Positions 35,396-44,006 of a stretch of DNA of 64,000 bases are shown here, one piece after another. This DNA comes from Salinisphaera sp052044135 (GTDB lineage: Bacteria > Pseudomonadota > Gammaproteobacteria > Nevskiales > Salinisphaeraceae). Position numbers and translations under genes: made by a program. Every line of letters starts with the position of its first letter. Positions within the stretch are counted from its first letter, which is position 1. The stretch spans positions 21,525 to 85,524 of the forward strand of contig NZ_JBQDYF010000015.1 in assembly GCF_052044135.1 (NCBI RefSeq), read 5' to 3'. The notes under the pieces are model-generated. The model saw only the letters and a program-made list of their open reading frames with translations, was not told the origin of the DNA and did no database searches.

Positions 35396-36541
35396 CTACG
35401 CTTGCGCCTGGGTTACGGCGGCGACCACGCGGTCCCGGCCGGTGCGCTTGGCCTCGTAGACCGCGTGATCGGCGTCGACGATAAGCCGGTCGAGATCGAT
35501 CGGCTGTTCCGCGCGATGCGTCGCGATACCGATGCTCACGGTGGACGTAAGAGACTGGCCGCATGCGTTGATGTCACAGGGCGCCGTTCGAACCGCCTGC
35601 CGTATGCGTTCGGCCACCGCCACCGCCCGCTCGGTATCGGTGTCCGAAAGCAGCGCCACGAACTCCTCGCCGCCGTAGCGCGCGATCAGGTCACCATCGC
35701 GCAGCACCTGGCGCAGCCGCGCCACCACATGGGTAAGCACCTGGTCGCCGATTGCATGGCCATGGGCGTCGTTGACGGCCTTGAAGCGGTCGATGTCGAT
35801 GAACAACAGGCTGGCCGCCCCGCCGCGTGCATTCTGGCGGCCCAGCCGAGCAGCCGCCTCGGCCATGAAGTAACGCCGGTTCGCCAGCCGCGTCAGACCG
35901 TCGGTCACCGCCTGGACCTCGACCTGTTCGCGATAGCGAAATACCGTCCAGTACAGATACTCGAACATCAACAGAATGAGCATTACCGGCCCGATCACCA
36001 GGCCGATGTACGCCGCGTACACCCACCAATCGAGATCGGCGGTAACGCCGCAAGCACCGAGAATCGGCGGGCAGACCGCGATCAGCACCAGAACGGCCAC
36101 GGAAAACGCCAGCGGCTGCACGAGCGTCAGAAACGGCACAAAAATAAAGAAGTACAGGAACCCGCCCATGCCGAAGGACGCGCCCTGATCGAGGACGCCG
36201 AGAACATGAACGAATGTTGCCTCGACGCCCAGCGGGCCCAGGATGGCGAGCGCCCGTGCCATGGGCGCATGCACATTGCGCCAGCTCGCCAGCGCCCACA
36301 GCAGGACCAGGGCCGACTCCAGACACCGCAACCAGATTACCCGCCGCGCGTTCACCGGGTCGATCGCGAAGTCCCAGGCGATGGCCGTGATCATAAACAG
36401 CGCCGTGACGAGCAGCGTGCCCCGGGTGAATTCGGAAAAATCGGCGCGCTTGGCCGCCAGGTAGATCGCACCATGCGTCGTCGTCAGAAAAATGCGTGCG
36501 CCGTGGATCATCTCGCCCCAACGCACGTCGTGTCCGGCCAC
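35396..36541 (-). CDS. Membrane diguanylate cyclase (GGDEF)
   Basis: 381 residues with a GTG start after GGAGGG. Six hydrophobic segments occupy about residues 15-205, ending in LYWTVFRYREQVE. The GGDEF domain follows from DGLTRLANRRYF, with metal-binding DIDRFKAVND and the active-site RYGGEEF (GGEEF variant, catalytically competent). An RxxD-type inhibitory site before it is not obvious. It makes cyclic-di-GMP, and the membrane part probably senses an unknown signal. It belongs to a different subfamily from the second cyclase at 42482-43567. Confidence 0.92.
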   Translation of the reverse strand: MAGHDVRWGEMIHGARIFLTTTHGAIYLAAKRADFSEFTRGTLLVTALFMITAIAWDFAIDPVNARRVIWLRCLESALVLLWALASWRNVHAPMARALAILGPLGVEATFVHVLGVLDQGASFGMGGFLYFFIFVPFLTLVQPLAFSVAVLVLIAVCPPILGACGVTADLDWWVYAAYIGLVIGPVMLILLMFEYLYWTVFRYREQVEVQAVTDGLTRLANRRYFMAEAAARLGRQNARGGAASLLFIDIDRFKAVNDAHGHAIGDQVLTHVVARLRQVLRDGDLIARYGGEEFVALLSDTDTERAVAVAERIRQAVRTAPCDINACGQSLTSTVSIGIATHRAEQPIDLDRLIVDADHAVYEAKRTGRDRVVAAVTQAQA

Positions 36542-36711
36542 GTTTTCCCTCCGTGTTGATCACCATCGCCCCTGTGCATCGGGCACCGGACCGTCACCGC
36601 CAGTATACGCAGACGCGGTTACAACGATACCCGGCGCCGGACGAACGGCACGGGACAAGTACGCCGTCTCAAGGTAGGCTTGGCCGCTTCGTTTCCAGGT
36701 TCTGCACCCCG

Positions 36712-37377
36712 ATGGCCCATCCGAGCACCGCGCACCCCGCCTTCGATGCCCTGCTGTTCGACATGGACGGCACCGTTCTGACCTCGATCGCCGCCGCCGA
36801 GCGTGTCTGGACCCAATGGGCCAACCGCCACGGACTGGATGTCGCCGCCTTTTTGCCCACCATTCACGGCAAGCGGGCGATCGACAGCGTACGCGACAGC
36901 GGCCTGACGGATATCGACCCACAGGCCGAGGCCGAAGCCATACTCGAGGCCGAAATCGCGGATGTGGCGGGGATCGAGCCCATCACCGGCGCGGCCGACT
37001 TCCTGGGCGGGCTGCCGCGCGACCGCTGGGCGATCGTCACCTCGGCGTCGCGCCGCCTGGCCGAGCGCCGTATCGAGGCCGCCGGCCTGCCGCAACCCGA
37101 TACCCTGGTCGCCGGCGACGACGTGACCCGCGGCAAGCCGGCGCCAGACGCCTTCCGGCTCGGCGCCGAACGCCTGGGCGTGAGCGCTGACCGTTGCCTG
37201 ATCTTCGAGGACGCCATCGCCGGCGTGCAGGCCGCCGAAGCCGTCGGCGCCGCGGTGGTGGTGATTACGGCACTGCATTCGGCAGCGCGGGATACCGGGC
37301 ATCCGAGCATCCGTGATTACCGCGGCGTGTCGTCGCAGGTGCAGAGCGACGGCCGGCTGCGCATCCATCTACCTTAG
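36712..37377 (+). CDS. HAD-family phosphatase
   Basis: 221 residues. Catalytic motif I FDMDGTVLTSIAAAE (nucleophile Asp in DMDGT), helical cap, motif II VTSASRR, motif III lysine in GDDVTRGKPAPDAF, and motif IV IFEDAIAGVQAAEAVGA. This is a subfamily IA phosphatase resembling sugar-phosphate, glycerol-3-phosphate or 2-deoxyglucose-6-phosphate phosphatases. The substrate is undetermined. It is monocistronic and convergent with the broken MocR gene. Confidence 0.87.
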   Translation: MAHPSTAHPAFDALLFDMDGTVLTSIAAAERVWTQWANRHGLDVAAFLPTIHGKRAIDSVRDSGLTDIDPQAEAEAILEAEIADVAGIEPITGAADFLGGLPRDRWAIVTSASRRLAERRIEAAGLPQPDTLVAGDDVTRGKPAPDAFRLGAERLGVSADRCLIFEDAIAGVQAAEAVGAAVVVITALHSAARDTGHPSIRDYRGVSSQVQSDGRLRIHLP

Positions 37378-39143
37378 GCGCCGCAACCGCCGCGCAAGCC
37401 AGCCGCCGGCGCGCTCGATACCGGCTTCGGTCGCATTGGCGTAGCCCAGCACCAGGCCGGGCTGGCCCCGCGGGCGCATGAAATACCCCGACAGCGGCGC
37501 GAGCGCGATGCCGCGCTCGGCGGCCGCGGCGACCAGCCGGCGCTCCCCATCGCGCGTATCCAGCGGCAGCACCACATGCAGGCCCGCCGCCCCGCCGATC
37601 AGCCGGGTGCCGGTGCCGAGTACATCGCGCAAACACTGCTGGCGCCGCGCATACAGCCGGCGCATGCGGGCCACGTGCCGGGCATAACCGCCGCCGTGCA
37701 TGAACTCGGCCAGCGCGGCCTGCAGGACATAATCGCCCTCGCGGAACTGGCGGACGTTGGCCCGGCGCATCGGCCCCACCAGCGCCGGCGGCAGGACGAC
37801 GTAGCCGAGCCGCAGGCCGGGATACATCGTCTTGCTGAACGTGCCGACATAAAGCACCGGCCCCTCGCCGTCGGCCCGCGCGGCCAGCCCCTGCATGGCC
37901 GACAGCGGCGCCGAGGCATAACGGAACTCGCTGTCGTAATCGTCCTCGATGATCCAGGCATCGCGCCGACGCGCCCGGTCGATCAGCGCGAGCCGGCGTG
38001 CCATCGACAGCGTCGCGCCCATCGGGAACTAGTGCCCTGTCATGGGTATTTTGCCGTATTCAGAACGCCTGCGCGCGCGCAGCACAAGACGCGCGACTGC
38101 GCCATAGTGTGCCTATGGCAAAGGAGCGCAACGCGGTGATGGGCGCGCACAGGCGTTCCCTTCGGAATATCGGGTGTGGGGCGAGGCGGCGCGCGCCCGT
38201 GGACGGCGTTGCGCCGCTTGGCCAGGGGGATGCCCTGGCCGGCGCGTCGCGCCTTGCCACGAACGCGCGCCGCCTCGCTGAATGCGACAAAATACCCATG
38301 ATAGGACACCTTCGACGGGGTCAGGTGCATCAGCCTGGGGTCGCTCGCTCCGGCCGCCGGGTCCAGCCCGTCGCCATCGACCGGCAGCGGCGCCAGCGAC
38401 AACCCGCCCGCGGCAAAGGCGGCCCGGGCGCCGGCATAGCCGGGCTCCTCCACCCACGCCACATCGCCCGGATCGGCCAGCATGCGCGCGACCAGGTCGA
38501 AGGCATGTTGGGCGCCGTGCGTGATCAGAATCTGGTCGGCCCGACAGCGCACGTTGCGCACAATATTGACGTAATCCGCGACCGCCGCCTTGAGCGCCGG
38601 ATGGCCGCCCTCGGCGCCGTAGTCCAGCCACCGCCCGCGCTGGCGGCTCCGGTGTCGCCGCAGCAGTCGTTGCCACGGGCCCCAGGGGAACGCATCCAGC
38701 GCCGGTACGCCCGGCATGAAAGCCCCATGCGATGCCCCCGACGAAGGATTGGACCATGCCAGCAAGGCGCGCCCGCGTTCCGACAACCCCGCCGCGCGGG
38801 TCGCCGTCGCAGCGCCGCTATCGGCCGGCCGCTCGAAGCGGGTATCGGCCACATACAACCCTGCGCCCGGCCGGGCGACGACGAAACCCTCGGCGCTCAG
38901 ATGATCGAGAGCGGCCAGCGCCGTATTGCGGCCGATGCCGAGCTCTCCGGCCAGAACACGCGACGACGGCAGGCGGGCCCCCACCGCCAGTTCGCCCGAC
39001 TGAATCCACCCGCGCAGAGCATCGTAGAGACAACGCGCGAGCGTAGTCTCCGGATGGCGCTGGCTGAGTACCCGGCGTAGCCCGTCCACCACCCATGCCC
39101 GGGCGTCGACCGCGGGTTTCACTGGTTCCATCGAAGTGGCCAT
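37369..39143 (-). pseudogene. MocR-type (GntR/aminotransferase fusion) regulator interrupted by an inverted-repeat element
   Basis: The N-terminal part (39143 to about 38310) has a GntR winged helix (LPSSRVLAGELGIGRNTALAALDHLSAEGF) and the start of an aminotransferase-like domain up to LMHLTPSK. The C-terminal part (about 38028 to 37369) resumes with FPMGATLSMARRLALIDRARR and contains the PLP-site region DAWIIEDDYDSEFRY and the GTFSKTMYP lysine region. The two join at the conserved TPS-(HQ)-FP-GxTMS motif, with the 278-bp element at 38032-38309 in between. The frame enters the element and stops at 38040. The intact protein would have had about 490 residues. Confidence 0.85.
38032..38309. mobile_element. 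278-bp MITE-like inverted-repeat element inside the MocR gene
   Basis: The left end begins GTGCCCTGTCATGGGTATTT and the reverse complement of the right end begins GTGTCCTATCATGGGTATTT. The match continues to about 30 bp with few differences (outer ends 38032-38061 and 38280-38309). The interior encodes no transposase. No exact target-site duplication is visible; AAG and TAG flank it in gene orientation. The outermost bases resemble those of the 3231-3389 element. Confidence 0.82.
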
Positions 39144-39147
39144 GATC

Positions 39148-39184
39148 GGATCTTACGCTGGAACCAATCACGTTACAGACTGGG
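39148..39184. repeat. Duplicated intergenic operator-like segment, copy 1
   Basis: GGATCTTACGCTGGAACCA followed by a short variable spacer and TACAGACTGG. The same arrangement recurs at 40275-40311 between the MocR stub and the intact acetyltransferase. In both copies it lies between a reverse-strand MocR start and a forward acetyltransferase start, so it is probably the regulator's target region. Confidence 0.65.
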
Positions 39185-39211
39185 CACGTCATATTCCCGG
39201 CGCTCGATGCC

Positions 39212-39326
39212 ATGCCTCCGGCTCCGCCCTGCCGAACTGGAACCCCCGCAGGCGCCGTCACGCGAAGCAATGACCGGCCGCTTCGGTTGCCTCGAACCGC
39301 TCTCGCCGGCCCGTTACGCCGATGCG
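39212..39326 (+). pseudogene. N-terminal remnant of acetyltransferase copy 1
   Basis: Bases from about 39212 match the first third of the intact acetyltransferase gene at 40337 (CCCTGCCGAACTGG versus CCCTGCCCGACTGG, then matching GCCGTCACGCGAAGCAATGA and further). A gap and frame errors near the start make it non-functional. Matching stops at about 39326, where the small GNAT gene segment begins. Confidence 0.75.
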
Positions 39327-39353
39327 TCATATATTTGAAGGAGCCACTCGACT

Positions 39354-39827
39354 ATGACGAAATTTACAACGCACCTGTTGTCGGATAAGGATAAATCCGA
39401 ATGGCGCCCGTTGTTCGATGGCTACGCAGCCTTCTATAAGACGGATATGACTGATGCGATCGCTGACAGTGTTTGGGGATGGCTGCGCGATCCAGAGCAC
39501 GTCCTGGAAGGTCTGCTGGTTCGGAACTCGGATGAGCGCGCGGTCGGGCTACTCCATTTCCGTTCTTGCCCGCGCCCTCTAAGTGGCCGTGACATGGGGT
39601 TTGCCGATGATATGTTCGTTTTACCCGAGGCAAGAGGCAGCGGTGCGGCAGACGCATTATTCGACCGGCTCGGGTCGATAGCGGCCGAGCGTGATTGGCC
39701 TGTCGTACGTTGGGTCACACAGTATTACAACGAACGCGGGCGAGGGCTTTATGACCGCTATACGTCCGGTCCCAGCGACTTCATCATGTACCAGTGGGAT
39801 CTGCGACCGAGGGGATCAGGAATCTAA
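39354..39827 (+). CDS. Small GNAT acetyltransferase on an inserted segment
   Basis: 157 residues. GNAT features: AVGLLHFRSCPRP in strand 4, DMFVLPEARGSGAADALFDRL with the acetyl-CoA loop RGSGAA, and WVTQYYNERGRGLYDRY at the end. AAGGAG precedes the ATG by about 11 bases. The gene is visibly less GC-rich than its neighbours, with codons such as AAA, GAT and TTT. It lies exactly where the flanking acetyltransferase pseudogene is interrupted (about 39327-39841), so it was probably acquired. The substrate is unknown; antibiotic or amine acetylation is possible for this family. Confidence 0.85.
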   Translation: MTKFTTHLLSDKDKSEWRPLFDGYAAFYKTDMTDAIADSVWGWLRDPEHVLEGLLVRNSDERAVGLLHFRSCPRPLSGRDMGFADDMFVLPEARGSGAADALFDRLGSIAAERDWPVVRWVTQYYNERGRGLYDRYTSGPSDFIMYQWDLRPRGSGI

Positions 39828-39841
39828 AGATTCGCTGCAGT

Positions 39842-40172
39842 TGACCGCCCGGCGTGGCCAGCTATCTGCGCATCGACCCAGCCAACGGCGTGATCGAGGT
39901 CGGGCATCTGCATTTCACCCACCGGCTGCGGCGCACGCCGGCCGCGACCGAGGCCGTCATGATGCGGCGAGCATTCGAACGCGGTTATTGCCGTTACGAA
40001 CGGAAATACGGTGCCTGCATGCCCGTCAAGGCGCGCTGACGAGCGGGCGGGATGCCAGTTCGAAGCCGTGTTACGCCGGGCGGTCGTCTACGACGGGCGC
40101 AGCCGTAATACCGCCTGGTTTTCAATCATCGATCGCGAATGGCCGGCGATCACAGCGGCACTGAACGCCTGA
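39842..40172 (+). pseudogene. C-terminal remnant of acetyltransferase copy 1
   Basis: Reads VASYLRIDPANGVIEVGHLH and continues to FERGYCRYERKYGACMPVKAR before a stop. After a frame change it resumes as AVLRRAVVYDGRSRNTAWFS and ends at a TGA at 40170-40172. All parts align with residues of the intact gene at 40337-41065 (VASYLRIDP, AVVYNGRSRDTAWFSVIDREW). At least one deletion/frameshift (about 40020-40060) and loss of the middle 60-70 codons make it non-functional. Confidence 0.8.
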
Positions 40173-40186
40173 CTGGCGGCCGATCG

Positions 40187-40270
40187 CCGGTCAAGAGCCA
40201 GGCGCAGACCATTCACGACCCACGCTGCGCAGCCCACGGTCTGATTCACTGGCGCTACCGAACGCGTCAT
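40187..40270 (-). pseudogene. N-terminal stub of a second MocR regulator
   Basis: The reverse strand from ATG 40268-40270 reads TRSVAPVNQTVGCAAWVVNG and on to LRLALDRR. This aligns with the start of the MocR gene at 39143 (ATSMEPVKPAVDARAWVVDG...LRRVLSQR). Homology stops after about 28 codons, where the end of the acetyltransferase remnant begins. It is the regulator part of the duplicated unit. Confidence 0.72.
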
Positions 40271-40274
40271 TATT

Positions 40275-40311
40275 GGATCTTACGCCGGGACCAGTCGTCG
40301 TACAGACTGGC
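40275..40311. repeat. Duplicated intergenic operator-like segment, copy 2
   Basis: GGATCTTACGCCGGGACCAG followed by TACAGACTGG, matching the segment at 39148-39184. It lies directly upstream of the intact acetyltransferase, so control by the MocR protein would have depended on the now broken gene at 37369-39143. Confidence 0.65.
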
Positions 40312-40336
40312 TGCGTCAATCCCATCGCTTGATGTC

Positions 40337-41065
40337 ATGTCCGCCACCATCAATCGCCACGGCCAGCCGATCGGCCCCGCCCTGCCCGACTGGCAGCCGC
40401 CAGCGGCGCCGTCGCGCGAGGCCATGATCGGGCGCTTCTGTCGTCTGGAAGCCCTATCGCTGGCGCGGCACGCCGACGCCCTCTACGCCCGGATTGCCGA
40501 GGACGACGACCCCGCCGGCTGGACCTATCTGGGCTATGGGCCGTTCACCTGCGCCGCCGACTATCGCGACTGGGTCGCCCGGATGGCTGCCGGCAACGAC
40601 CCCTTGTTCTTCGCGATCATCGATATCCAAAGCGAACGACCGGTCGGCGTCGCGAGCTATTTGCGCATCGACCCGGCCAACGGCGTGATCGAGGTGGGGC
40701 ATCTGCATTTCACGCAGCGGCTGCGACGTACCCCGGCCGCCACCGAGGCGATGGTGTTGATGATGCGGCGAGCCTTCGAACTCGGCTACCGCCGCTACGA
40801 ATGGAAGTGCGATGCGCTGAACGCGCCGTCCCGGCGTGCGGCCGAGCGGCTCGGATTTCAGTTCGAGGGTGTCTTCCGGCAAGCCGTGGTTTACAACGGC
40901 CGCAGCCGTGATACCGCCTGGTTTTCGGTCATCGACCGCGAATGGCCGGCCATCGACGCTGCGCTCACGGCCTGGCTGGCCCCTGACAACTTCGATGCCC
41001 GCGGGCGCCAGCGCCGTTCGTTGTCGGCCTTCATGCCCGCGCCCGCCGGCAAAGCGGCCACCTGA
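40337..41065 (+). CDS. RimJ/RimL-type GNAT acetyltransferase
   Basis: 242 residues. The GNAT_3-type fold is clear: REAMIGRFCRLEALSLARHADALYARI, FAIIDIQSERPVGVASYLRIDP, IEVGHLHFTQRLRRTPAATEAMVLMM (acetyl-CoA site) and ALNAPSRRAAERLGFQFEGVFRQ. This family includes protein N-terminal and small-molecule acetyltransferases. It is the intact member of a duplicated pair whose other copy lies at 39212-40172 in pieces. It was probably under MocR control through the segment at 40275-40311. Confidence 0.9.
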   Translation: MSATINRHGQPIGPALPDWQPPAAPSREAMIGRFCRLEALSLARHADALYARIAEDDDPAGWTYLGYGPFTCAADYRDWVARMAAGNDPLFFAIIDIQSERPVGVASYLRIDPANGVIEVGHLHFTQRLRRTPAATEAMVLMMRRAFELGYRRYEWKCDALNAPSRRAAERLGFQFEGVFRQAVVYNGRSRDTAWFSVIDREWPAIDAALTAWLAPDNFDARGRQRRSLSAFMPAPAGKAAT

Positions 41066-41146
41066 ATATTCCGGCCCGCGCCGGTTCATGCGGCGTGCAG
41101 ACAGACGCGCTCAACATCGCGAGACATCCCCCGATGCGGAGTTCCG

Positions 41147-41533
41147 ATGTTGGCGCGTCGTTTTATCCTTGCCATGCTCGTCGCCCTGCTCGCGGGCTGC
41201 GCTCGCGGCCCAAGCCACGATGCCCTGCAGGCCGCAATCCAGAGCAACGTCCGTGCCGATCTGTCGCAGGTGGATTCGCTCGCGAATACGCTCGGCGGCG
41301 ATTCCGCCATTCGTCTGCTGCGCGCCCTCGGCTCGCCCGATCCAACACAGGTGCAGGTGAAACATGTCACCGTGCTGAAACAGCAGCGGCTGGACGACGG
41401 CGACTACGACATGCGCGTGCGCTACGACCTAGTCACGCCCAACGGCAGTGATACCGTTACCCGCGATCTGCTGCTCGAACACAGCGACGACGGCCACTGG
41501 CGCGCCATCCCGCACGATCGCGACGACGCCTGA
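41147..41533 (+). CDS. Small lipoprotein, function unknown
   Basis: 128 residues: signal peptide with lipobox LLAGC (MLARRFILAMLVALLAGCARG), then a mature part with an amphipathic helix (DALQAAIQSNVRADLSQVDSLANTLG) and a beta-rich half (VQVKHVTVLKQQRLDDGDYDMRVRYDL...DGHWRAI). The latter resembles small secreted folds that follow DUF4878-type or NTF2-like patterns. No specific family can be named. It is monocistronic. Confidence 0.7.
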   Translation: MLARRFILAMLVALLAGCARGPSHDALQAAIQSNVRADLSQVDSLANTLGGDSAIRLLRALGSPDPTQVQVKHVTVLKQQRLDDGDYDMRVRYDLVTPNGSDTVTRDLLLEHSDDGHWRAIPHDRDDA

Positions 41534-41615
41534 CCGGGCGCGATGACGGCCCGGGCGGCGCGCCTTCGAGAGCCGTTATGTCCGGAGCGTACCGGCCCCG
41601 GGGGAGCGCTCGGCT

Positions 41616-42314
41616 TCAGTCGTGGGCGTCGAGCGTCAGCCGCCCCGGACGCGCATCGAGCGCGCCCAACCGGCCGCGCAGCAGGTCGGGGAAACGTTTG
41701 TACCAGGTCGCATTCAACGGTGAGGGGTGCGGCAGCGGATGGATGGTGAAGGTCTGGGAGGCGCCTGTTGCCGTCGCCAGAGCCACGTCGATGGACGACT
41801 CGAAACGATCCTCGCGCTGCCAGAAGGCCTCGATACGCCGGCGCTGGTCCTTCGGCTGACCGATGCCGAACCAGAGAAAGGCCTCGCGCCCGAGCGTGAT
41901 CAGCGAACGCCCCTGCCACTGCTCGATCAGCAACGTGTTCATCAGCGGCTGGAAGCGGCGCTTGACCTTCATCGACCAGGCCTTGTTGCCCACCGGCTTG
42001 TACGGCACCGTGTTGATCCAGAAAAACAACCGCCCCAGTTCCCGCGACGCCTCGAAATCCGGCATGTCTTCGGCGTACAGATGCCGGTAGATCGTCTTGC
42101 GCACGAGTTGCCCGCCGGCGCCGATGAAGGGCTCGCCGTGCTTGATCTCGTCTCGCCCCGGGTCGCGGCCGAAAAAACCGATCCGGGCATCGGCCCGGCC
42201 GAGCCCAATGATGGGCTCGAGCGGGTCCTTGTCGAACCGGGCGTAGGCCTCGATATCGATACCTTGGGTGTCGGCGGCGAGTTCGCGAAACGCCTGGCGC
42301 TGTGACTGTTTCAT
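41616..42314 (-). CDS. Uracil-DNA glycosylase superfamily protein
   Basis: 232 residues. IGFFGRDPGRDEIKHGEPFIGAGGQLVRK (around 45-72) corresponds to the UDG motif GxDPG...G.PF.G..G, with Asp in RDPG. HPLPHPSPLNATWYKRFPDL near the C-terminus matches the HPSP/LN DNA-insertion loop. Such enzymes excise uracil or related bases from DNA. The precise class is unclear; the iron-sulfur cysteines of family 4/5 are not evident, so it is a distinct group. Confidence 0.8.
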   Translation of the reverse strand: MKQSQRQAFRELAADTQGIDIEAYARFDKDPLEPIIGLGRADARIGFFGRDPGRDEIKHGEPFIGAGGQLVRKTIYRHLYAEDMPDFEASRELGRLFFWINTVPYKPVGNKAWSMKVKRRFQPLMNTLLIEQWQGRSLITLGREAFLWFGIGQPKDQRRRIEAFWQREDRFESSIDVALATATGASQTFTIHPLPHPSPLNATWYKRFPDLLRGRLGALDARPGRLTLDAHD

Positions 42315-42481
42315 CGCACTATTTCGTTACATCGGCGCGCCGCAGGGCACACAAGGCGCGCACTATATCAGTGCCACGGTTTCCGCGACCTTCGTCGCCC
42401 CTGGCCGGGTCTGGCACGTTCGGCCCGGCCGCACACGAGTGCGCGAGGAATCACGCATCACGGCGGGTGCGAGACGGATAT

Positions 42482-43567
42482 TCAGCAGGCCGCCCGCCCG
42501 TCCCAATCGGTGATCGCGGGCGCGGTACCGGCCCGCGTCACCCGGTCGCGCCCGGCCGACTTGCTGCCATACAACGCTTGGTCCGCCCGGGCGATTGCGT
42601 CTTCCAGCGTCTCCCCGGGGGCCAGCGTGGTGACACCGAGCGAGACGGTACAAGCCACGTCCGTGTGCTCCGATGTCAACGGCTGGCCGGCCACGGCCCG
42701 GCGTACGCGTTCGGCGAAGTGGAACGCCGCGTCGGCATCGGTGTTCGGCAACAGAAAGAGAAATTCCTCGCCGCCCCAGCGGGCCACGGTATCCGAGGCG
42801 CGGCAACACGCCAGAAACAGCGCGCTGACGTGAACCAGCACCCGGTCGCCGACGTCGTGCCCGAGCCCGTCGTTGATCTGCTTGAAATGATCGATGTCGA
42901 CGAGCGCCAGTGATAACGGCGTATCGTCGCGCCGGGCGCGCGCCATCTCGCCATCGGCGAGTTCGATCAGATGGCGTCGGTTGAATAAACCGGTCAGCGC
43001 GTCGCGCCTGGCATGCTCGCGCAGGCGCCCTTCGGTGCGGCGCACCAGCAGATAATAGAAACGCGCGGTGTAACTCGCCATCGTGAAGAAAATGAATATA
43101 TTGAAGACATTCAGCAGCACAAGCGCCGTGTTATCGATCGGCGCGAGCGGACCGAGCTCGCTGGAAGCCGCATGCAACCCGAGGTAGGTCAGAAACAGCA
43201 TGCCCAGGGGCACGCCGACCCGGGGCCAGTCGCCGCTGACCATGATCGCCGGAATGAACATCAACAGGTAGTAATTGAAGCCGGCCTCCCAGCCGACCCA
43301 CAGGGTGCCGATCACGGCATGACCGACCACCTCCAGCCAGATCAGTACCAGCGCGACGCGATTCCGGCGCCACACCAGCAGGCGATTGGCCGCGGCGTAG
43401 AGACCGACGCTCAGCACGTTCAGCCACGCCAGTAACGGCGAGCCGGCCCACAGAAAAAAGCCGAAGAACACGATATCGACGCCGGCCGCCAGAATCGTGA
43501 CCCGCCGCGTCATCATCCAGAACGCCGCATGCGCCGTGGTCCGACGCGCGTCCGTTGCCAGGCTCAT
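42482..43567 (-). CDS. Membrane diguanylate cyclase (GGDEF)
   Basis: 361 residues. Five to six hydrophobic helices lie in residues 20-185. The GGDEF domain starts at DALTGLFNRRHL, with LVDIDHFKQINDGLGHDVGD and RWGGEEFLFLLP (active GGEEF). Its N-terminal sensor differs from that of the 35396-36541 cyclase. It lies downstream of ilvM on the same strand with a 130-bp gap, so readthrough from the ilv operon is possible but not indicated. Confidence 0.92.
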   Translation of the reverse strand: MSLATDARRTTAHAAFWMMTRRVTILAAGVDIVFFGFFLWAGSPLLAWLNVLSVGLYAAANRLLVWRRNRVALVLIWLEVVGHAVIGTLWVGWEAGFNYYLLMFIPAIMVSGDWPRVGVPLGMLFLTYLGLHAASSELGPLAPIDNTALVLLNVFNIFIFFTMASYTARFYYLLVRRTEGRLREHARRDALTGLFNRRHLIELADGEMARARRDDTPLSLALVDIDHFKQINDGLGHDVGDRVLVHVSALFLACCRASDTVARWGGEEFLFLLPNTDADAAFHFAERVRRAVAGQPLTSEHTDVACTVSLGVTTLAPGETLEDAIARADQALYGSKSAGRDRVTRAGTAPAITDWDGRAAC

Positions 43568-43697
43568 CCCCGTTTTCCCCCGTCAGCCAGCCGCAGGTCC
43601 GTTTGCCACACCGTGCAAGGCTGCGGGCCGTGGCGACGACGTGTTACGCCCAGCTTACAACAGCGCCCGGCGAATCCCTATCCGGCAGGCGGTCGGC

Positions 43698-44003
43698 TCA
43701 GACGGCCGGCCGCAGCCCCGCCGCCGGCGCTGTCATTTCGCCGGCGATGAAACGCGGCTCCAGCGGTCGCTGCACCGAGCGCACGGTATGAATCCGGTCG
43801 ATCTGCGCCCGCAGCGTTTCCGGCGAGCGGTTGCCGGAAACCGTCAAATCCACATGCAAGCCCTCGGCATCGTGTTCGGCGTGCATGCGCTCGACCACGA
43901 ACCCGCGGCGACGCACGACCTGCAGCAGGCGCTCCAGGCCGGCCGGCTCGAAATACAGGCAGCAGGTGAAGCGATGATGCTCGGCACTATGATTACAGGA
44001 CAT
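43698..44003 (-). CDS. ilvM: Acetolactate synthase small subunit, IlvM-like
   Basis: 101 residues, an ACT-domain regulatory subunit. FTCCLYFEPAGLERLLQVVRRRGFVVERMHAEHDAEGLHVDLTVSG follows the IlvM pattern (AHAS isozyme II). The start lies three bases after the ilvG stop, and the pair is cotranscribed. It stabilises the catalytic subunit; IlvM-type subunits usually give little valine feedback. The C-terminal region after residue 85 is low-complexity. Confidence 0.85.
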   Translation of the reverse strand: MSCNHSAEHHRFTCCLYFEPAGLERLLQVVRRRGFVVERMHAEHDAEGLHVDLTVSGNRSPETLRAQIDRIHTVRSVQRPLEPRFIAGEMTAPAAGLRPAV

Positions 44004-44006
44004 GGC

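Noticed and set aside
39327..39841. Integron cassette call for the inserted GNAT segment
   Set aside because: No attC core sites or integrase seen; kept only as a hypothesis.
42312..42370. Possible third copy of the inverted-repeat element (CGCACTATTTCG shared with 3251-3268)
   Set aside because: Only about a dozen bases match and no terminal repeats are present.
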